Positions 35,988-45,017 of a stretch of DNA of 64,000 nucleotides are shown here, in pieces. The stretch is from Frateuria soli (lineage in GTDB: Bacteria > Pseudomonadota > Gammaproteobacteria > Xanthomonadales > Rhodanobacteraceae), in contig NZ_CP088252.1 of assembly GCF_021117385.1 (NCBI RefSeq), positions 310,001 through 374,000 of the forward strand. Direction: 5' to 3'. Below the pieces are notes generated by a model. That model did not search any database and was not told the origin of the DNA. It saw nothing but the letters and a program-made list of their open reading frames with translations. The first letter of the stretch is position 1; every line of letters starts with the position of its first letter. The position numbers and the translations under genes are program-made.

Positions 35988-37199
35988 TTACTTGCGCTTG
36001 CCGTTCAACCCGGCGTCGGCGCGCAGGGCCTCGGCCCGGTCGGTCTTCTCCCACGAGAACGCGGTGAAGGCGGAGCCGTCGGCGGCCTTCACCTCGTAGG
36101 GCTGGCGGCCGAAGTGGCCGTAGCTGGCGGTCTGCTGGTACATCGGGTGGATCAGGTCGAGCATCTTGATGATGCCGTACGGGCGCAGGTCGAAGTGCCT
36201 GCGGATCAGCTTCTCGATCTTCTCGTCGGCGATCTTGCCGGTACCGAAGGTGGTGATCGAGATCGAGGTCGGCTCGGCTACGCCGATCGCGTAGGAGACC
36301 TGCACCTCGCAGCGGTCGGCGAGGCCCGCCGCGACCACGTTCTTGGCCACGTAACGCGCCGCGTAGGCAGCCGAACGGTCGACCTTCGACGGATCCTTGC
36401 CCGAGAACGCGCCGCCGCCGTGGCGGGCCCAGCCGCCGTAGGTGTCGACGATGATCTTGCGCCCGGTCAGGCCGCAGTCGCCCACCGGGCCGCCGATCAC
36501 GAACTTGCCGGTCGGGTTGATGTGGAACTTGGTGCCCTTGTGCAGCAGCTTGGCGGGCAGCACCGGCTTGAGGATCTCCTCGCGCACCGCCTCGACCAGG
36601 TCCTTCTGCTTGATGCCCGGGTCGTGCTGGGTCGAGAGCACGACGGCGTCGATGGCGACGGCCACGTCGTTCTCGTAGCGCAGGGTGACCTGGCTCTTGG
36701 CATCCGGGCGCAGCCACGGCAGCGGCGAGTTCTTCTTCTTGCGGATCTTCGCCTGCTGCTCGACCAGGCGGTGCGAATAGTAGATCGCCGCCGGCATGAA
36801 CTCCTTCGTTTCATTGGTCGCGTAGCCGAACATCAGGCCCTGGTCGCCGGCACCCTGTTCCTCGGGCTTCTTGCGGTCCACGCCCTGGTTGATGTCCGGC
36901 GACTGCTTGCCGATCAGGTTGAGCACGCCGCAGGTGGCGCCGTCGAAGCCGACCTCGGAGGAGTCGTAACCGATGTCCAGGATTACCTTGCGGGTCAGGC
37001 CCTCCAGGTCGATCCAGGCGGAGGTGGTGATTTCGCCGGCGACGATCGCCACGCCGGTCTTCACCATCGTCTCGCACGCCACGCGCGCGCGCGGATCCTG
37101 CGCAAGGATCGCGTCGAGGACGGCGTCGGAGATCTGGTCGGCGACCTTGTCCGGATGGCCTTCGGAGACCGACTCGGAGGTGAAGAGGTAGTTGCTCAT
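35988..37199 (-). CDS. metK: S-adenosylmethionine synthetase
   Basis: A 403-residue enzyme that makes S-adenosylmethionine from methionine and ATP. Landmarks: [24 protein letters not shown] from residue 5, [12 protein letters not shown], and [22 protein letters not shown]. All substrate and metal-binding segments are present. The start at 37199 is set by the conserved N-terminus [10 protein letters not shown]. Its leader carries an inverted repeat similar to half-sites at the metF promoter. With metF and ahcY it completes three enzymes of the methionine cycle in this window. metE/metH are not present. Confidence 0.97.
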   Translation of the reverse strand: MSNYLFTSESVSEGHPDKVADQISDAVLDAILAQDPRARVACETMVKTGVAIVAGEITTSAWIDLEGLTRKVILDIGYDSSEVGFDGATCGVLNLIGKQSPDINQGVDRKKPEEQGAGDQGLMFGYATNETKEFMPAAIYYSHRLVEQQAKIRKKKNSPLPWLRPDAKSQVTLRYENDVAVAIDAVVLSTQHDPGIKQKDLVEAVREEILKPVLPAKLLHKGTKFHINPTGKFVIGGPVGDCGLTGRKIIVDTYGGWARHGGGAFSGKDPSKVDRSAAYAARYVAKNVVAAGLADRCEVQVSYAIGVAEPTSISITTFGTGKIADEKIEKLIRRHFDLRPYGIIKMLDLIHPMYQQTASYGHFGRQPYEVKAADGSAFTAFSWEKTDRAEALRADAGLNGKRK

Positions 37200-37208
37200 C
37201 GCGGGATA

Positions 37209-37226
37209 TATCCTTCCTTTCGGATA
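37209..37226 (-). promoter_or_regulatory. Inverted repeat in the metK leader
   Basis: TATCC (37209-37213) and GGATA (37222-37226) are inverted around eight bases, 10 bases before the metK ATG. The same TATCC/GGATA half-sites flank the metF dyad with wider spacing, and TATCCTT followed by TCGnGAT can be aligned in both. A possible shared regulator site, or a leader hairpin near the ribosome binding site. Confidence 0.35.
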
Positions 37227-37246
37227 CAAAGATAAAGAAGTCGCGC

Positions 37247-37252
37247 ATGATA
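37247..37252 (-). promoter_or_regulatory. Candidate metK -10 element
   Basis: TATCAT on the minus strand with CTGCAA 17 bases upstream as a weak -35. It would start transcription near 37240 and place the TATCC/GGATA repeat in the 5' leader. Confidence 0.4.
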
Positions 37253-37391
37253 CACGCGGCTGCGGCGGATTGCAGGCCAGCGTACTACCCGGGGGAGCAG
37301 GTTTCATACCTGTTCAGGTGGCGGACGGCTGGACGGCCAAATGTCCGGTTGGCTTTTTTTTCCGGAGAGGCACCGCACCCGGCGAGACGGT

Positions 37392-37752
37392 GATGTGCGC
37401 GCCGCCGCGCCCTGCGCCCCCTCCCCTCCGGGGAGAGGGCCGTGGTGAGGGCGCCCTCGCGACCATGACAGCGGGTGCGAGCCTTGAAGCAGGCAAGGCC
37501 TGTATGGAAGTTCCCCGCGAGCCCCGGCCCCTCAACCCAACCCTCTCCCAGGGGGGGAGAGGGCCTGCGTCTGGCGACGGGGATGCGCGCGCCGCCGCGC
37601 CCTGCGCCCTCTCCCCTTCCGGGAGGGGGCCGGGTGAGGGGCACCCTCGCGACCATGGCAGCGGGTGCGAGCCTTGAAGCAGGCAAGGCCTGTATGGAAG
37701 TTCCCCGCGAGCCCCGGCCCCTCACCCAACCCTCTCCCCGGAGGGGAGAGGG
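37392..37752. repeat. Tandemly duplicated 190-bp block of family A repeats
   Basis: Two copies, 37392-37564 and 37582-37752, offset by 190 bp and nearly identical outside the hairpins. Each has GCGCGCCGCCGCGCCCTGCG, a family A palindrome, CGACCATG(A/G)CAGCGGGTGC, TGAAGCAGGCAAGGCCTG, CCCCGCGAGCCCCGGCCCC, and a second, oppositely oriented family A palindrome. The 570-bp space from metK to dusB holds only this block, the metK promoter, and about 130 bp (37255-37390) in which I see nothing. Confidence 0.9.
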
Positions 37753-37769
37753 CTCGTATCGGCAGCGTG

Positions 37770-38756
37770 TCAGGCCGCGGCGCGCTGGAGTTCGCCCAGC
37801 CCGGCGAAGTATTCGGTGGTCAGACGCAGCTGCTCGGCGGCCGTTTCGGCCCGGTTGACCACGTGCCGGAACGCCGCATTCTCCGGCCGGTCCCTGGCAT
37901 ACCAGCCCAGGTGCTTGCGCGCGATGCGCACGCCCGCGTGCTCGCCATAGAAGGCGTACAGATGTTCCAGGTGGCCGAGCAGGATCGCGCCGATCTCGGC
38001 CGGCGTGGGCTCGGGCAGCTTCGCGCCGGTGGCGAGGTAGTGCGCGATCTCGCGGAAGATCCACGGCCGCCCCTGCGCGCCGCGGCCGACCATCACCGCA
38101 TCCGCCCCGGTCACCTCGAGCACGTGGCTGGCACGCTCGGGGCAGGCGATGTCGCCGTTGGCGAGCACCGGGATGCGCACGGTGGCCTTCACCGCGGCAA
38201 TGGTCTCGTACTCGGCCTCGCCCTCGTACCTGTCTGCGCGTGTGCGCCCGTGCACCGAAAGCGCGGCGATGCCGCTGTCCTCGGCGATGCGCGCAATGCT
38301 GAGCGCATTGCGGTGCTCGCGATCCCAGCCGGTGCGGATCTTCAGCGTCACCGGCACCTCGACCGCGCTGGCCACCGCCTGGCAGATGCGCGCCACCAGC
38401 GGCTCGTCCTGCAGCAGCGCCGAGCCCGACCAGACGTTGCACACCTTCTTGGCCGGGCAACCCATGTTGATGTCGATGATCTGCGCGCCGTTGGCCACGT
38501 TGAAGCGCGCCGCCTCGGCCAGCATGGCCGGGTCGTAGCCGGCGATCTGCACGCTGACCGGTTCGGGCTCGCCGGCATGGTCCATGCGGTGCAGCGACTT
38601 GCGGGTGTGCCACAGCTTGGGATCGGCGGTGGTCATTTCCGACACGGCCAGCCCCGCGCCCAGCCGTTTGCACAGCAGGCGGAAGGGTTTGTCGGTGACC
38701 CCGGCCATGGGTGCGAGCACCACGCGCGGGTCGATGCGGTAAGGGCCGATCTGCAT
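37770..38756 (-). CDS. dusB: tRNA-dihydrouridine synthase DusB
   Basis: A 328-residue FMN enzyme that reduces uridine to dihydrouridine in the tRNA D-loop. Landmarks are LAPMAGVTDKPFR (14-26), the catalytic cysteine C100 in INMGCPAKKV, TLKIRTGWD, VHGRTR and GRGAQGRPW. The start at 38756 (MQIGPYRI) matches family N-termini; the frame is open upstream but not conserved. The gene often precedes fis; here it is followed by the repeat block. It lies 89 bp downstream of the PepSY gene on the same strand. Confidence 0.94.
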   Translation of the reverse strand: MQIGPYRIDPRVVLAPMAGVTDKPFRLLCKRLGAGLAVSEMTTADPKLWHTRKSLHRMDHAGEPEPVSVQIAGYDPAMLAEAARFNVANGAQIIDINMGCPAKKVCNVWSGSALLQDEPLVARICQAVASAVEVPVTLKIRTGWDREHRNALSIARIAEDSGIAALSVHGRTRADRYEGEAEYETIAAVKATVRIPVLANGDIACPERASHVLEVTGADAVMVGRGAQGRPWIFREIAHYLATGAKLPEPTPAEIGAILLGHLEHLYAFYGEHAGVRIARKHLGWYARDRPENAAFRHVVNRAETAAEQLRLTTEYFAGLGELQRAAA

Positions 38757-38845
38757 CCGGCCATTGTACCGGTGGCGTGCCAGGGACCGGTCGACTCTCG
38801 TGCGGAGGAGCGAACCACCCGCGATGTACCGCCGGGTCGTCGTCC

Positions 38846-39964
38846 TCAACCTCGCCTTTTCCTGCGCGCACGCCAGAACAGGTAGCCGGTGACCAGGAAG
38901 AACGGCGGCAGCAGCCCGGACACGATCACCAGCGCGTGCCAGAGTGGGCCGGTGGTGCCGGCGTGCAGCGGGTAGATCGCGTTGTTTACCCGCACGCCGG
39001 TGTCGGCGCGGGTGGCGTCCGTCACGCCCAGCACCCGGGCCTCGTACGGGTCGAGCCAGATCAGGCTGCGGCCGGTCGGATTCCATTCGCCCGGCACGCG
39101 GGCGCGCAGCGTGACCCGGCCGTCGCGCTCGCCCGGGAAGGAGAGCCGTCCCAACGCGGCGCCCGGCAGCGCGTGTCGCGCGGCGGCCAGCACGGCGGAC
39201 CAGTTGATCGCTTCCTGGCGCAGCGCGATGGCCACCGGCTGGGACGGCTCGGTCCTGTCGCCGAACAGGGCCTGCAGCGCCTTGCGGGTGCCGCCGTGGT
39301 AGCACATCAACGTGCCGGTCAGGGTCACCAGCAGCAGCACGGGCAGGCTCAGCGCGCCGAAGCTGCGGTGCCAGCTCAGCCAGCGCCGCACCGGCGGCTG
39401 CGCGTGCGGTGTCAGGTGCGCCAGGAGGCGGCTGCGCCCGGGCCACCACAGCACCACGCCCGAGATCAGCATGAAGAGGCTCGACCAGCCGAACACGCCG
39501 AGCCAGGGTTCACCCGCGTGGCCGGCGAGCAGATGCGTATGCCAGTCGCGCAGGGCGAGCAAGGGGTCGTTGCCAGGCGTGCGGGTGAGCAGTAATTCGC
39601 CGTTGGCCGGATCGAGGTAACGGCGCACGCCGCCGTTGAAATAGAGCTGCCATACCGGCAATCCGGCGTCGGGCAGGTCGGCGCTGCGCAGGCCCCGTGG
39701 CGACCATTCGCGCGCGATGCGGTCAAGCACCGCGGCTTCCTGTGCCGGCGTCGGCAGCGCATGCGCTGCCAGTTCCGGATGCGACGCGCGCAGCAGCGGA
39801 CCCTGCAGCGCCAGCAGGCTGCCGCTCAGGGCGACGAGCGCGTAGACCGTGCCCACACTCAGGCCCAGCCACAGGTGCAGCCTGCGCAACCAGTGGCGCC
39901 ACCCGAAGGTGGCGCGGGTCGACGTGCCCCGGGTCGCGCTATCGCGCCTGACGGTATCGCGCAT
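38846..39964 (-). CDS. PepSY-associated membrane protein, probable iron-uptake partner
   Basis: A 372-residue inner-membrane protein with about four transmembrane helices (around 27-50, 158-182, 208-232 and 335-360). The WHTHLLAGHAGEPWLGVFGW segment and the helix pair are typical of PepSY-TM proteins. Members next to TonB receptors are thought to reduce or release iron from imported siderophores (FsrB/PiuB-like). The start at 39964 is two bases after the receptor's stop, so the pair is co-translated and probably Fur-controlled. Confidence 0.85.
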   Translation of the reverse strand: MRDTVRRDSATRGTSTRATFGWRHWLRRLHLWLGLSVGTVYALVALSGSLLALQGPLLRASHPELAAHALPTPAQEAAVLDRIAREWSPRGLRSADLPDAGLPVWQLYFNGGVRRYLDPANGELLLTRTPGNDPLLALRDWHTHLLAGHAGEPWLGVFGWSSLFMLISGVVLWWPGRSRLLAHLTPHAQPPVRRWLSWHRSFGALSLPVLLLVTLTGTLMCYHGGTRKALQALFGDRTEPSQPVAIALRQEAINWSAVLAAARHALPGAALGRLSFPGERDGRVTLRARVPGEWNPTGRSLIWLDPYEARVLGVTDATRADTGVRVNNAIYPLHAGTTGPLWHALVIVSGLLPPFFLVTGYLFWRARRKRRG

Positions 39965-39966
39965 GC

Positions 39967-42087
39967 TCAGAAAATCTGTTGCCAGGCGAGCGAGAGCGTG
40001 CGGCCGCGGCCGGCGAAGTACGAATCGTCGTCGCCCACGGTCTGTGACACATAGTTGATGTGCTGCCTGTTGGCGAGGTTCTGCACGCCCAGCGTCCAGT
40101 CGCCGGCGGCGCCGGTGTGCCATTTCACGTACGCGTCGGCGGTGACGTAGCCGTCGAAATGCGCGGTGCGCCGACCCAGCGTGGCGAAGTCACGCCCTGC
40201 CAGCCGCGAGAGCTGCAGGTAACTCGACAGCGCGCCGTTCCAGCGCTGGGTCCATGAGAGATTCAAGCGGTTCGGCGCGATGTTGGCGCCGTCCAGATCC
40301 GAGTCCACCCGGCCGTCGCCGTTGCGGTCGGAGCGGCCGTGGTTGATCGCGTAGGATGCGTCGATCCGCGTGCCTTCGCGCGGCGTCCAGCCGGCGCGTG
40401 CTTCCCAGCCGCTGATCTCGGTGCGCTGACGGGCCACGTTGTAGACCTGGTTGGGTGCGTCGAACACCAGCAGGGCGCCGAGCCTGGAGGTCGAGGTCCA
40501 GTAGCTGACGCGCGCGTTGAAGGCGGCCCCGGCGTACTCGGCGCCCACTTCGCGGTTGTCCGAAACCACCGGCTTGAGGTCGAGAAAGTCGCCCACGCGC
40601 CGGCCCGGCACGCTGATCGCGCGCAGCACGCGGCCGACGTCGGGCAGGGTGTAGCCCTCGGCGTAGCTGGCGAACAGGTTGACCGCGTCGCTCAGGTACC
40701 AGACCGCGCCGATGTTCGGCAGCGTCTTGCTGAAGCTGCGCGAGCCGCCTTCGACGACCACGCCGCCGTAGGAAGCCAGCGTGCGGAAGGTCGGCACCTC
40801 CAGCCGGCCGTGTTCCTGGCGCAGGCCGGCGTTGATCGACAGCGCCTGCAGCGGCCAGTACTCGGCCTGCGCGAACGGCGCCCAGCCGGTGTAGGTGCTC
40901 TCGGGCACCCAGTCCCGCCCGGTCTGCGCCAGCGACTGGTGGGTGCGGTCGCGGTAGCCGTCCGCACCGGCCAACACGGTCAGTGTGTCGTCGAGCAGGC
41001 CGCGGCGCGACCACGACAGCCGCGCGCCATCCTTGACCGACTCGTTCTGCGACTGGTCGAACACCAGCGGGCCGTAGGCGGGATCCTGGAAGGTGCCGAA
41101 GGTGCCGCCGCCGAACAGCTCGCGGTTGCGCTGGTGGTAGAGCTGCACGCGCAGCTCGCCTTCGGCCAGTTGCGGGTCGCGGTAGTCCAGGCTGGTGGTG
41201 AGCACGCGGTTGCGCGGGGCCAGGCCCGGCTGCTTCCCGCGCACGGAGGTGGTCGGGATGCCTGCCTCCATGTCGCCGGAGACCGCGGTGTAGTCGCCGT
41301 CACCCTCCAGGTCGAAACGGTTGGCGGTGAGCTGCAGCCGGCGCTCGCCGGCGAAGGTATAGCCGAGCTTGGCGAAGACGTCCCGGCTCCTCGAATCCAT
41401 CAGGTCGCCCTGGGTGCCGTCCACGCCGATCAGACGCCCGCGCGCATCCGAGTACATGCCGCGCTTGCGCCAGGAGGCGCCGGCGACCATGTCGAACGCG
41501 CCGGAGCGTGCGCCGATCAGCCATGTGCCGCCGTATCCCAGGCCGTCGGCGCCCTGGGTCGGCGCGCTGGCATCGAGCGTGACTTCCTGGCGGACGCCAT
41601 CCTGCGCTGGCGCATGCCTGGTGATGATGTTGATGATGCCGCCGGCGGCCCCCAGACCCTGCAGCGAGTTGGAGCCCTCGACGATCTCGATCCGCTCGAT
41701 CATTGCCGGATCGATGGTGTAGCCGTCGCGCGAGCCGTTGCGCAGCGGACTGGACTGCGGCACGCCGTCGATCATGTACAGCGGGTTGCGCCCGCGCAGG
41801 GTCTGGCCACGCACCGAAAGCTTCTGGGTGGAGGGCGCGAAGGAGGGCACCAGCGCGCCGATGGCGTCGCCCAGATCCGGCGTGATCGCCAGCTGGTTGG
41901 CAAGATCCTGGTGGTCGATCACGGTGATCGTCATCGGCAGCGCGCCCTGGCTGCGCGGCAGGCGCAGGGTGCTTTCGGAGACCTGGACCCGCTCGAGGGT
42001 GGTTGCCTGCGGCACGTCAGCCGCATGCAGCGGGGCGGCCAGGGCCAGAATCAGGGCGAGCGCGAGCGGACGTGCGGACGACGGCAT
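39967..42087 (-). CDS. TonB-dependent outer-membrane receptor, ferric-siderophore type
   Basis: A 706-residue receptor. Signal peptide 1-22 (ending LHAAD), a TonB-box-like stretch LERVQVSE (31-38), a plug domain (about 48-160 with SVRGQTLRGRNPLYMIDGVP) and a 22-strand barrel ending in the C-terminal Trp-Gln-Gln-Ile-Phe typical of outer-membrane proteins. GGAGG precedes the ATG. A Fur box lies 30-48 bp upstream, supporting iron regulation. The exact siderophore cannot be told from sequence alone. Confidence 0.92.
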   Translation of the reverse strand: MPSSARPLALALILALAAPLHAADVPQATTLERVQVSESTLRLPRSQGALPMTITVIDHQDLANQLAITPDLGDAIGALVPSFAPSTQKLSVRGQTLRGRNPLYMIDGVPQSSPLRNGSRDGYTIDPAMIERIEIVEGSNSLQGLGAAGGIINIITRHAPAQDGVRQEVTLDASAPTQGADGLGYGGTWLIGARSGAFDMVAGASWRKRGMYSDARGRLIGVDGTQGDLMDSRSRDVFAKLGYTFAGERRLQLTANRFDLEGDGDYTAVSGDMEAGIPTTSVRGKQPGLAPRNRVLTTSLDYRDPQLAEGELRVQLYHQRNRELFGGGTFGTFQDPAYGPLVFDQSQNESVKDGARLSWSRRGLLDDTLTVLAGADGYRDRTHQSLAQTGRDWVPESTYTGWAPFAQAEYWPLQALSINAGLRQEHGRLEVPTFRTLASYGGVVVEGGSRSFSKTLPNIGAVWYLSDAVNLFASYAEGYTLPDVGRVLRAISVPGRRVGDFLDLKPVVSDNREVGAEYAGAAFNARVSYWTSTSRLGALLVFDAPNQVYNVARQRTEISGWEARAGWTPREGTRIDASYAINHGRSDRNGDGRVDSDLDGANIAPNRLNLSWTQRWNGALSSYLQLSRLAGRDFATLGRRTAHFDGYVTADAYVKWHTGAAGDWTLGVQNLANRQHINYVSQTVGDDDSYFAGRGRTLSLAWQQIF

Positions 42088-42116
42088 GACAGCCTCCGGT
42101 GGGCAAGGCTGCGCAT

Positions 42117-42135
42117 GCTAATGAAAATGATTCTC
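42117..42135 (-). promoter_or_regulatory. Fur box of the TonB receptor/PepSY operon
   Basis: GAGAATCATTTTCATTAGC on the minus strand matches the 19-bp Fur consensus GATAATGATAATCATTATC at 14 positions by my count. It stands 30 bp before the receptor ATG in the 80-bp space after the MFS gene, so repression by iron-loaded Fur is expected. Confidence 0.8.
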
Positions 42136-42167
42136 AACAACAAGCAGGAACTTGCGAGGGGTTGCGC

Positions 42168-43436
42168 TCAGATTCCTGTCTGATGCCCCAGATTTGCCCG
42201 CGCCGCGTTCTCCGGGATGTGCTTGTGGCGGAACAGGATCACGAACAGCACCGCCACCACCAGCGCGTAGCCGGCGAAGCTCAGCCAGATGCCGTGCCAC
42301 TGCAGCGCGCCGTCCGGCGCGGTGAAGAAGCGCTCGATCACCAGGCCGCTGATGGAGCTGCCCAGCACCGCGCCCACGCCGTTGGTCATCAGCATGAACA
42401 GGCCCTGCGCGCTGGCGCGGATCTTCGGATCGGCCTGGCCCTCGACGAACAGCGAGCCGGAGATGTTGAAGAAGTCGAACGCCATGCCGTAGACGATGTT
42501 CGACAGGATGATCATCCACAAGAGCTCCGCCGGGTTGCCGTAGGCGAACAGGCCGAAGCGCAGCACCCACGCGATCATGCTGATCAGCATCACCTTCTTG
42601 ATGCCGAAGCGCTTGAGGAAAAACGGAATGGCGAGGATGAACAGCGTTTCGGACATCTGCGAGATCGACAGCACGATGTTCGGATAACGCACCGTCAGCA
42701 GGCCCTTGTATGCGTCGACCTTGCCGAAGTCGTGCAGGAAGGTGTCGCCGTAGGCATTGGTCAGCTGCAGCGCGGCACCCAGCGCCATCGCGAACAGGAA
42801 GAACACCGCCATCTTGTAGTTCTTGAACAGCGCGAACGAGCGCAGGCCCAGCACGTCGACCATCGAGCTGTGGCGGGTGTCGCGCGGCGGACAGCGCGGC
42901 AGCGAGAACGAGTACAGACCCAGCAGCACGGCGGCGATGCCGGCAATGTGGAACTGCTCGGGCGAGGTCTCGATGTGCAGCAGGCTGATCGCCCACATCG
43001 CCACGATGAACCCGACCGTGCCCCACACGCGGATCGGCGGATACACCTTGACGATGTCCACGCCCTCGGTCTTGAGCGCGTTGTAGGCCACCGTGATGGA
43101 GAGCGCGATGGTCGGCATGTAGAAGCACATGTTGACCAGCATCACCCAGAACAGCGTGGCCGGATTGTCAATCGTGGGCACGATGAACAGCATCACCGCG
43201 CCGCCGAGGTGCAGCACGCCGTACAGGCGCTCGGCGTTGATCCACTTGTCCGCGATGATGCCGGTGATCGCCGGCATGAACAGCGAGGCGATGCCCATGG
43301 TGGAGAAGATCGCGCCGAACTCGGCGCCGCCCCAGTGGCGGGTCTGGAACCAGTAGGCGCCGATGGTGGTGAGCCACGAACCCCACACGAAGAACTGCAG
43401 GAAGTTCATCACGATCAGACGCAGCTTGATGTTCAT
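42168..43436 (-). CDS. MFS permease, nucleoside:H+ symporter (NupG-like)
   Basis: A 422-residue transporter with 12 predicted helices. The N-terminus IVMNFLQFFVWGSWLTTIGAY, GWGGAEFGAIFSTMG-type loop after helix 1 and IADKWINAERL between helices 2 and 3 are characteristic of the NupG/XapB nucleoside permease family. Start at 43436 (MNIKLRLIV) is set by the first helix; the open frame upstream adds 33 polar residues not seen in the family. It is upstream of the TonB receptor but separated by the Fur-controlled promoter, so it probably forms its own unit. Confidence 0.85.
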   Translation of the reverse strand: MNIKLRLIVMNFLQFFVWGSWLTTIGAYWFQTRHWGGAEFGAIFSTMGIASLFMPAITGIIADKWINAERLYGVLHLGGAVMLFIVPTIDNPATLFWVMLVNMCFYMPTIALSITVAYNALKTEGVDIVKVYPPIRVWGTVGFIVAMWAISLLHIETSPEQFHIAGIAAVLLGLYSFSLPRCPPRDTRHSSMVDVLGLRSFALFKNYKMAVFFLFAMALGAALQLTNAYGDTFLHDFGKVDAYKGLLTVRYPNIVLSISQMSETLFILAIPFFLKRFGIKKVMLISMIAWVLRFGLFAYGNPAELLWMIILSNIVYGMAFDFFNISGSLFVEGQADPKIRASAQGLFMLMTNGVGAVLGSSISGLVIERFFTAPDGALQWHGIWLSFAGYALVVAVLFVILFRHKHIPENAARANLGHQTGI

Positions 43437-43651
43437 GGTGCAAAGTTCCGCATGTGCCTTTCCCCTGCAAAAGCCGCGGACGAGCGCCCTGGCTGCAAAG
43501 TCCGGCAGGTTAGAGAAAGGGATGCGGGCGGGCAAGGCTGGGCGCGGAGCGCCGGAGGTCGTGGCGATCGCCAGGGACGCGCTGTGGCCGGTGCCTGCAG
43601 GGGCGGGGGCCGGCGGCCTACACTTCCACGCCCGCCCTGCGGATCCGGATC

Positions 43652-44275
43652 GTGCATCTGTTCCTCACCATCGCCGTCGTCCATCTGGTCGCGCTGCTCA
43701 GCCCCGGCCCGGATTTCTTCTTCGTGTCGCAGACGGCCGTCAGCCGCTCCCGCAAGCAGGCGCTGTTCGGCGTGCTGGGCATCACCCTCGGGATCACGCT
43801 GTGGTCGGCGCTGGCGTTGCTCGGCATGCAGCTGGTGCTGCACCGGCTGGCGTGGCTGCAGCAGGTGGTCGCCATCGCCGGTGGCCTGTACCTGACGTGG
43901 ATGGGGCTGCGCATGTTGCGTGGCGTGCTCGTGCACGCACCGGCGGAGCATGGCGGGGCGACGGCCACGCCCGGTGGCGAGCTGGCCACCCTGCGCGCGG
44001 GGCTGCTGACCAACCTGGCCAATCCCAAGGTAGTGGTCTACTTCGGCAGCGTGTTCTCGGCGTTCCTCGGCGACCGCGTGGATGCAGCCACGCGTTGGGG
44101 CCTGTGGGGGCTGATCGTGGCCGAGACGTTCATCTGGTTCGCGCTGGTGGCCGCGTTCTTCGCGTTGCCGGCGATGCGTCGGGCCTACCTGCGGCTGGCG
44201 CGGTGGATCGATGGCCTCGCCGGCGCGGTGTTCATCGCCTTCGGTCTGCACCTGGTCTTCGCCCGTCGCGGTTGA
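43652..44275 (+). CDS. LysE/RhtB-family amino-acid exporter
   Basis: A 207-residue inner-membrane exporter with about six helices. LLSPGPDFFFVSQTAVSRSRKQALFGVLGI from residue 15 includes the family's PGPD motif (split here only for description), and LLTNLANPKVVVYFGSVF is the second conserved block. It probably exports an amino acid such as homoserine, threonine or a related compound. GTG start at 43652 chosen because helix 1 begins immediately. It is convergent with the uracil-DNA glycosylase gene, with a REP between. Confidence 0.88.
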   Translation: MHLFLTIAVVHLVALLSPGPDFFFVSQTAVSRSRKQALFGVLGITLGITLWSALALLGMQLVLHRLAWLQQVVAIAGGLYLTWMGLRMLRGVLVHAPAEHGGATATPGGELATLRAGLLTNLANPKVVVYFGSVFSAFLGDRVDAATRWGLWGLIVAETFIWFALVAAFFALPAMRRAYLRLARWIDGLAGAVFIAFGLHLVFARRG

Positions 44276-44290
44276 CCCGGCATGACCCTC

Positions 44291-44362
44291 TGCAGGAGCC
44301 CGCTTGCGGGCGATGTTCGTGGCCCGGACAGATGAAAGCATCGCCCGCAAGCGGGCTCCTAC
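44291..44362. repeat. REP element (family B) between convergent genes
   Basis: TGCAGGAGCCCGCTTGCGGG and its inverse CCCGCAAGCGGGCTCCTAC form a long hairpin. On the minus strand the GTAGGAGC edge supplies the TAG stop of the glycosylase gene (44359-44361). Confidence 0.9.
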
Positions 44363-44958
44363 CGGGGGCGACCGAGGGCGAGGTCGACGTGTTCGCGCAA
44401 CACCGGCAGCAGTTCTTCCGCAAACCACGCGTTGCGCCGGGTCCAGACCTGGTTGCGCGGGCTCGGGTGCGGCAGCGGCAGCACGCCGCCGGCCAGGTGT
44501 GTGCGCCAGTCGCGCACGGTGTCGGTGAGGTTCGCGCCCGCCCGCGTGCCGAGCAGGCCGACCTGCGCGTAGCGGCCGATCGCCAGGGTCAGTTCCACCT
44601 GTTCCAGCAGCGGCAACAGCCGCGGATGCCAGGTTGGCGCGCATTCGCGCCGCGGTGGCAGGTCGGCGCCGTGCGCGCTGCCTGGAAAACAGAAACCCAT
44701 CGGCACGATCGCCACCCGTGCCGCGTCGTAGAACGCGGGCTTGTCCAGGCCGAGCCAGTCGCGCAGGCGGTCGCCGCTCACGTCATCGAAGGGCACGCCG
44801 CTCGCATGTACCTTGCGCCCGGGTGCCTGGCTGACGATCAGCAGGCGCGCGGTGGCCGAGGCTTGCAGGACCGGACGCACGCCGTGGGGCAGGTGTGCGG
44901 CGCAGAGCTGGCAGGCGCGGATTTCGGCAAGCAGGCGTTCTAACGGCGGGCGGGGCAT
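44359..44958 (-). CDS. Uracil-DNA glycosylase family protein with 4-Cys (Fe-S type) pattern
   Basis: A 199-residue protein of the uracil-DNA glycosylase superfamily. SQAPGRKVHASGVPFDD (43-59) corresponds to motif A and LPHPSPRN to the HPS motif. Cysteines C16, C19, C90 and C106 have the CX2C-X70-CX15-C spacing of 4Fe-4S family-4/5 enzymes. Motif A has SQ where family 4 has GE, so this is a divergent branch and substrate range is uncertain. No ribosome binding site is obvious at the ATG 44958. The stop codon lies inside a REP edge. Confidence 0.82.
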   Translation of the reverse strand: MPRPPLERLLAEIRACQLCAAHLPHGVRPVLQASATARLLIVSQAPGRKVHASGVPFDDVSGDRLRDWLGLDKPAFYDAARVAIVPMGFCFPGSAHGADLPPRRECAPTWHPRLLPLLEQVELTLAIGRYAQVGLLGTRAGANLTDTVRDWRTHLAGGVLPLPHPSPRNQVWTRRNAWFAEELLPVLREHVDLALGRPR

Positions 44959-45017
44959 GGCACAGGCTGGAATGAAACCCGCACATGGTAACGCCGGCTC
45001 GCCGCCGCCGGCCTGCA

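Noticed and set aside
37392-37752. Tandem repeats considered as a CRISPR array
   Set aside because: Only two long units, internal hairpins and near-identical spacers; no cas genes.
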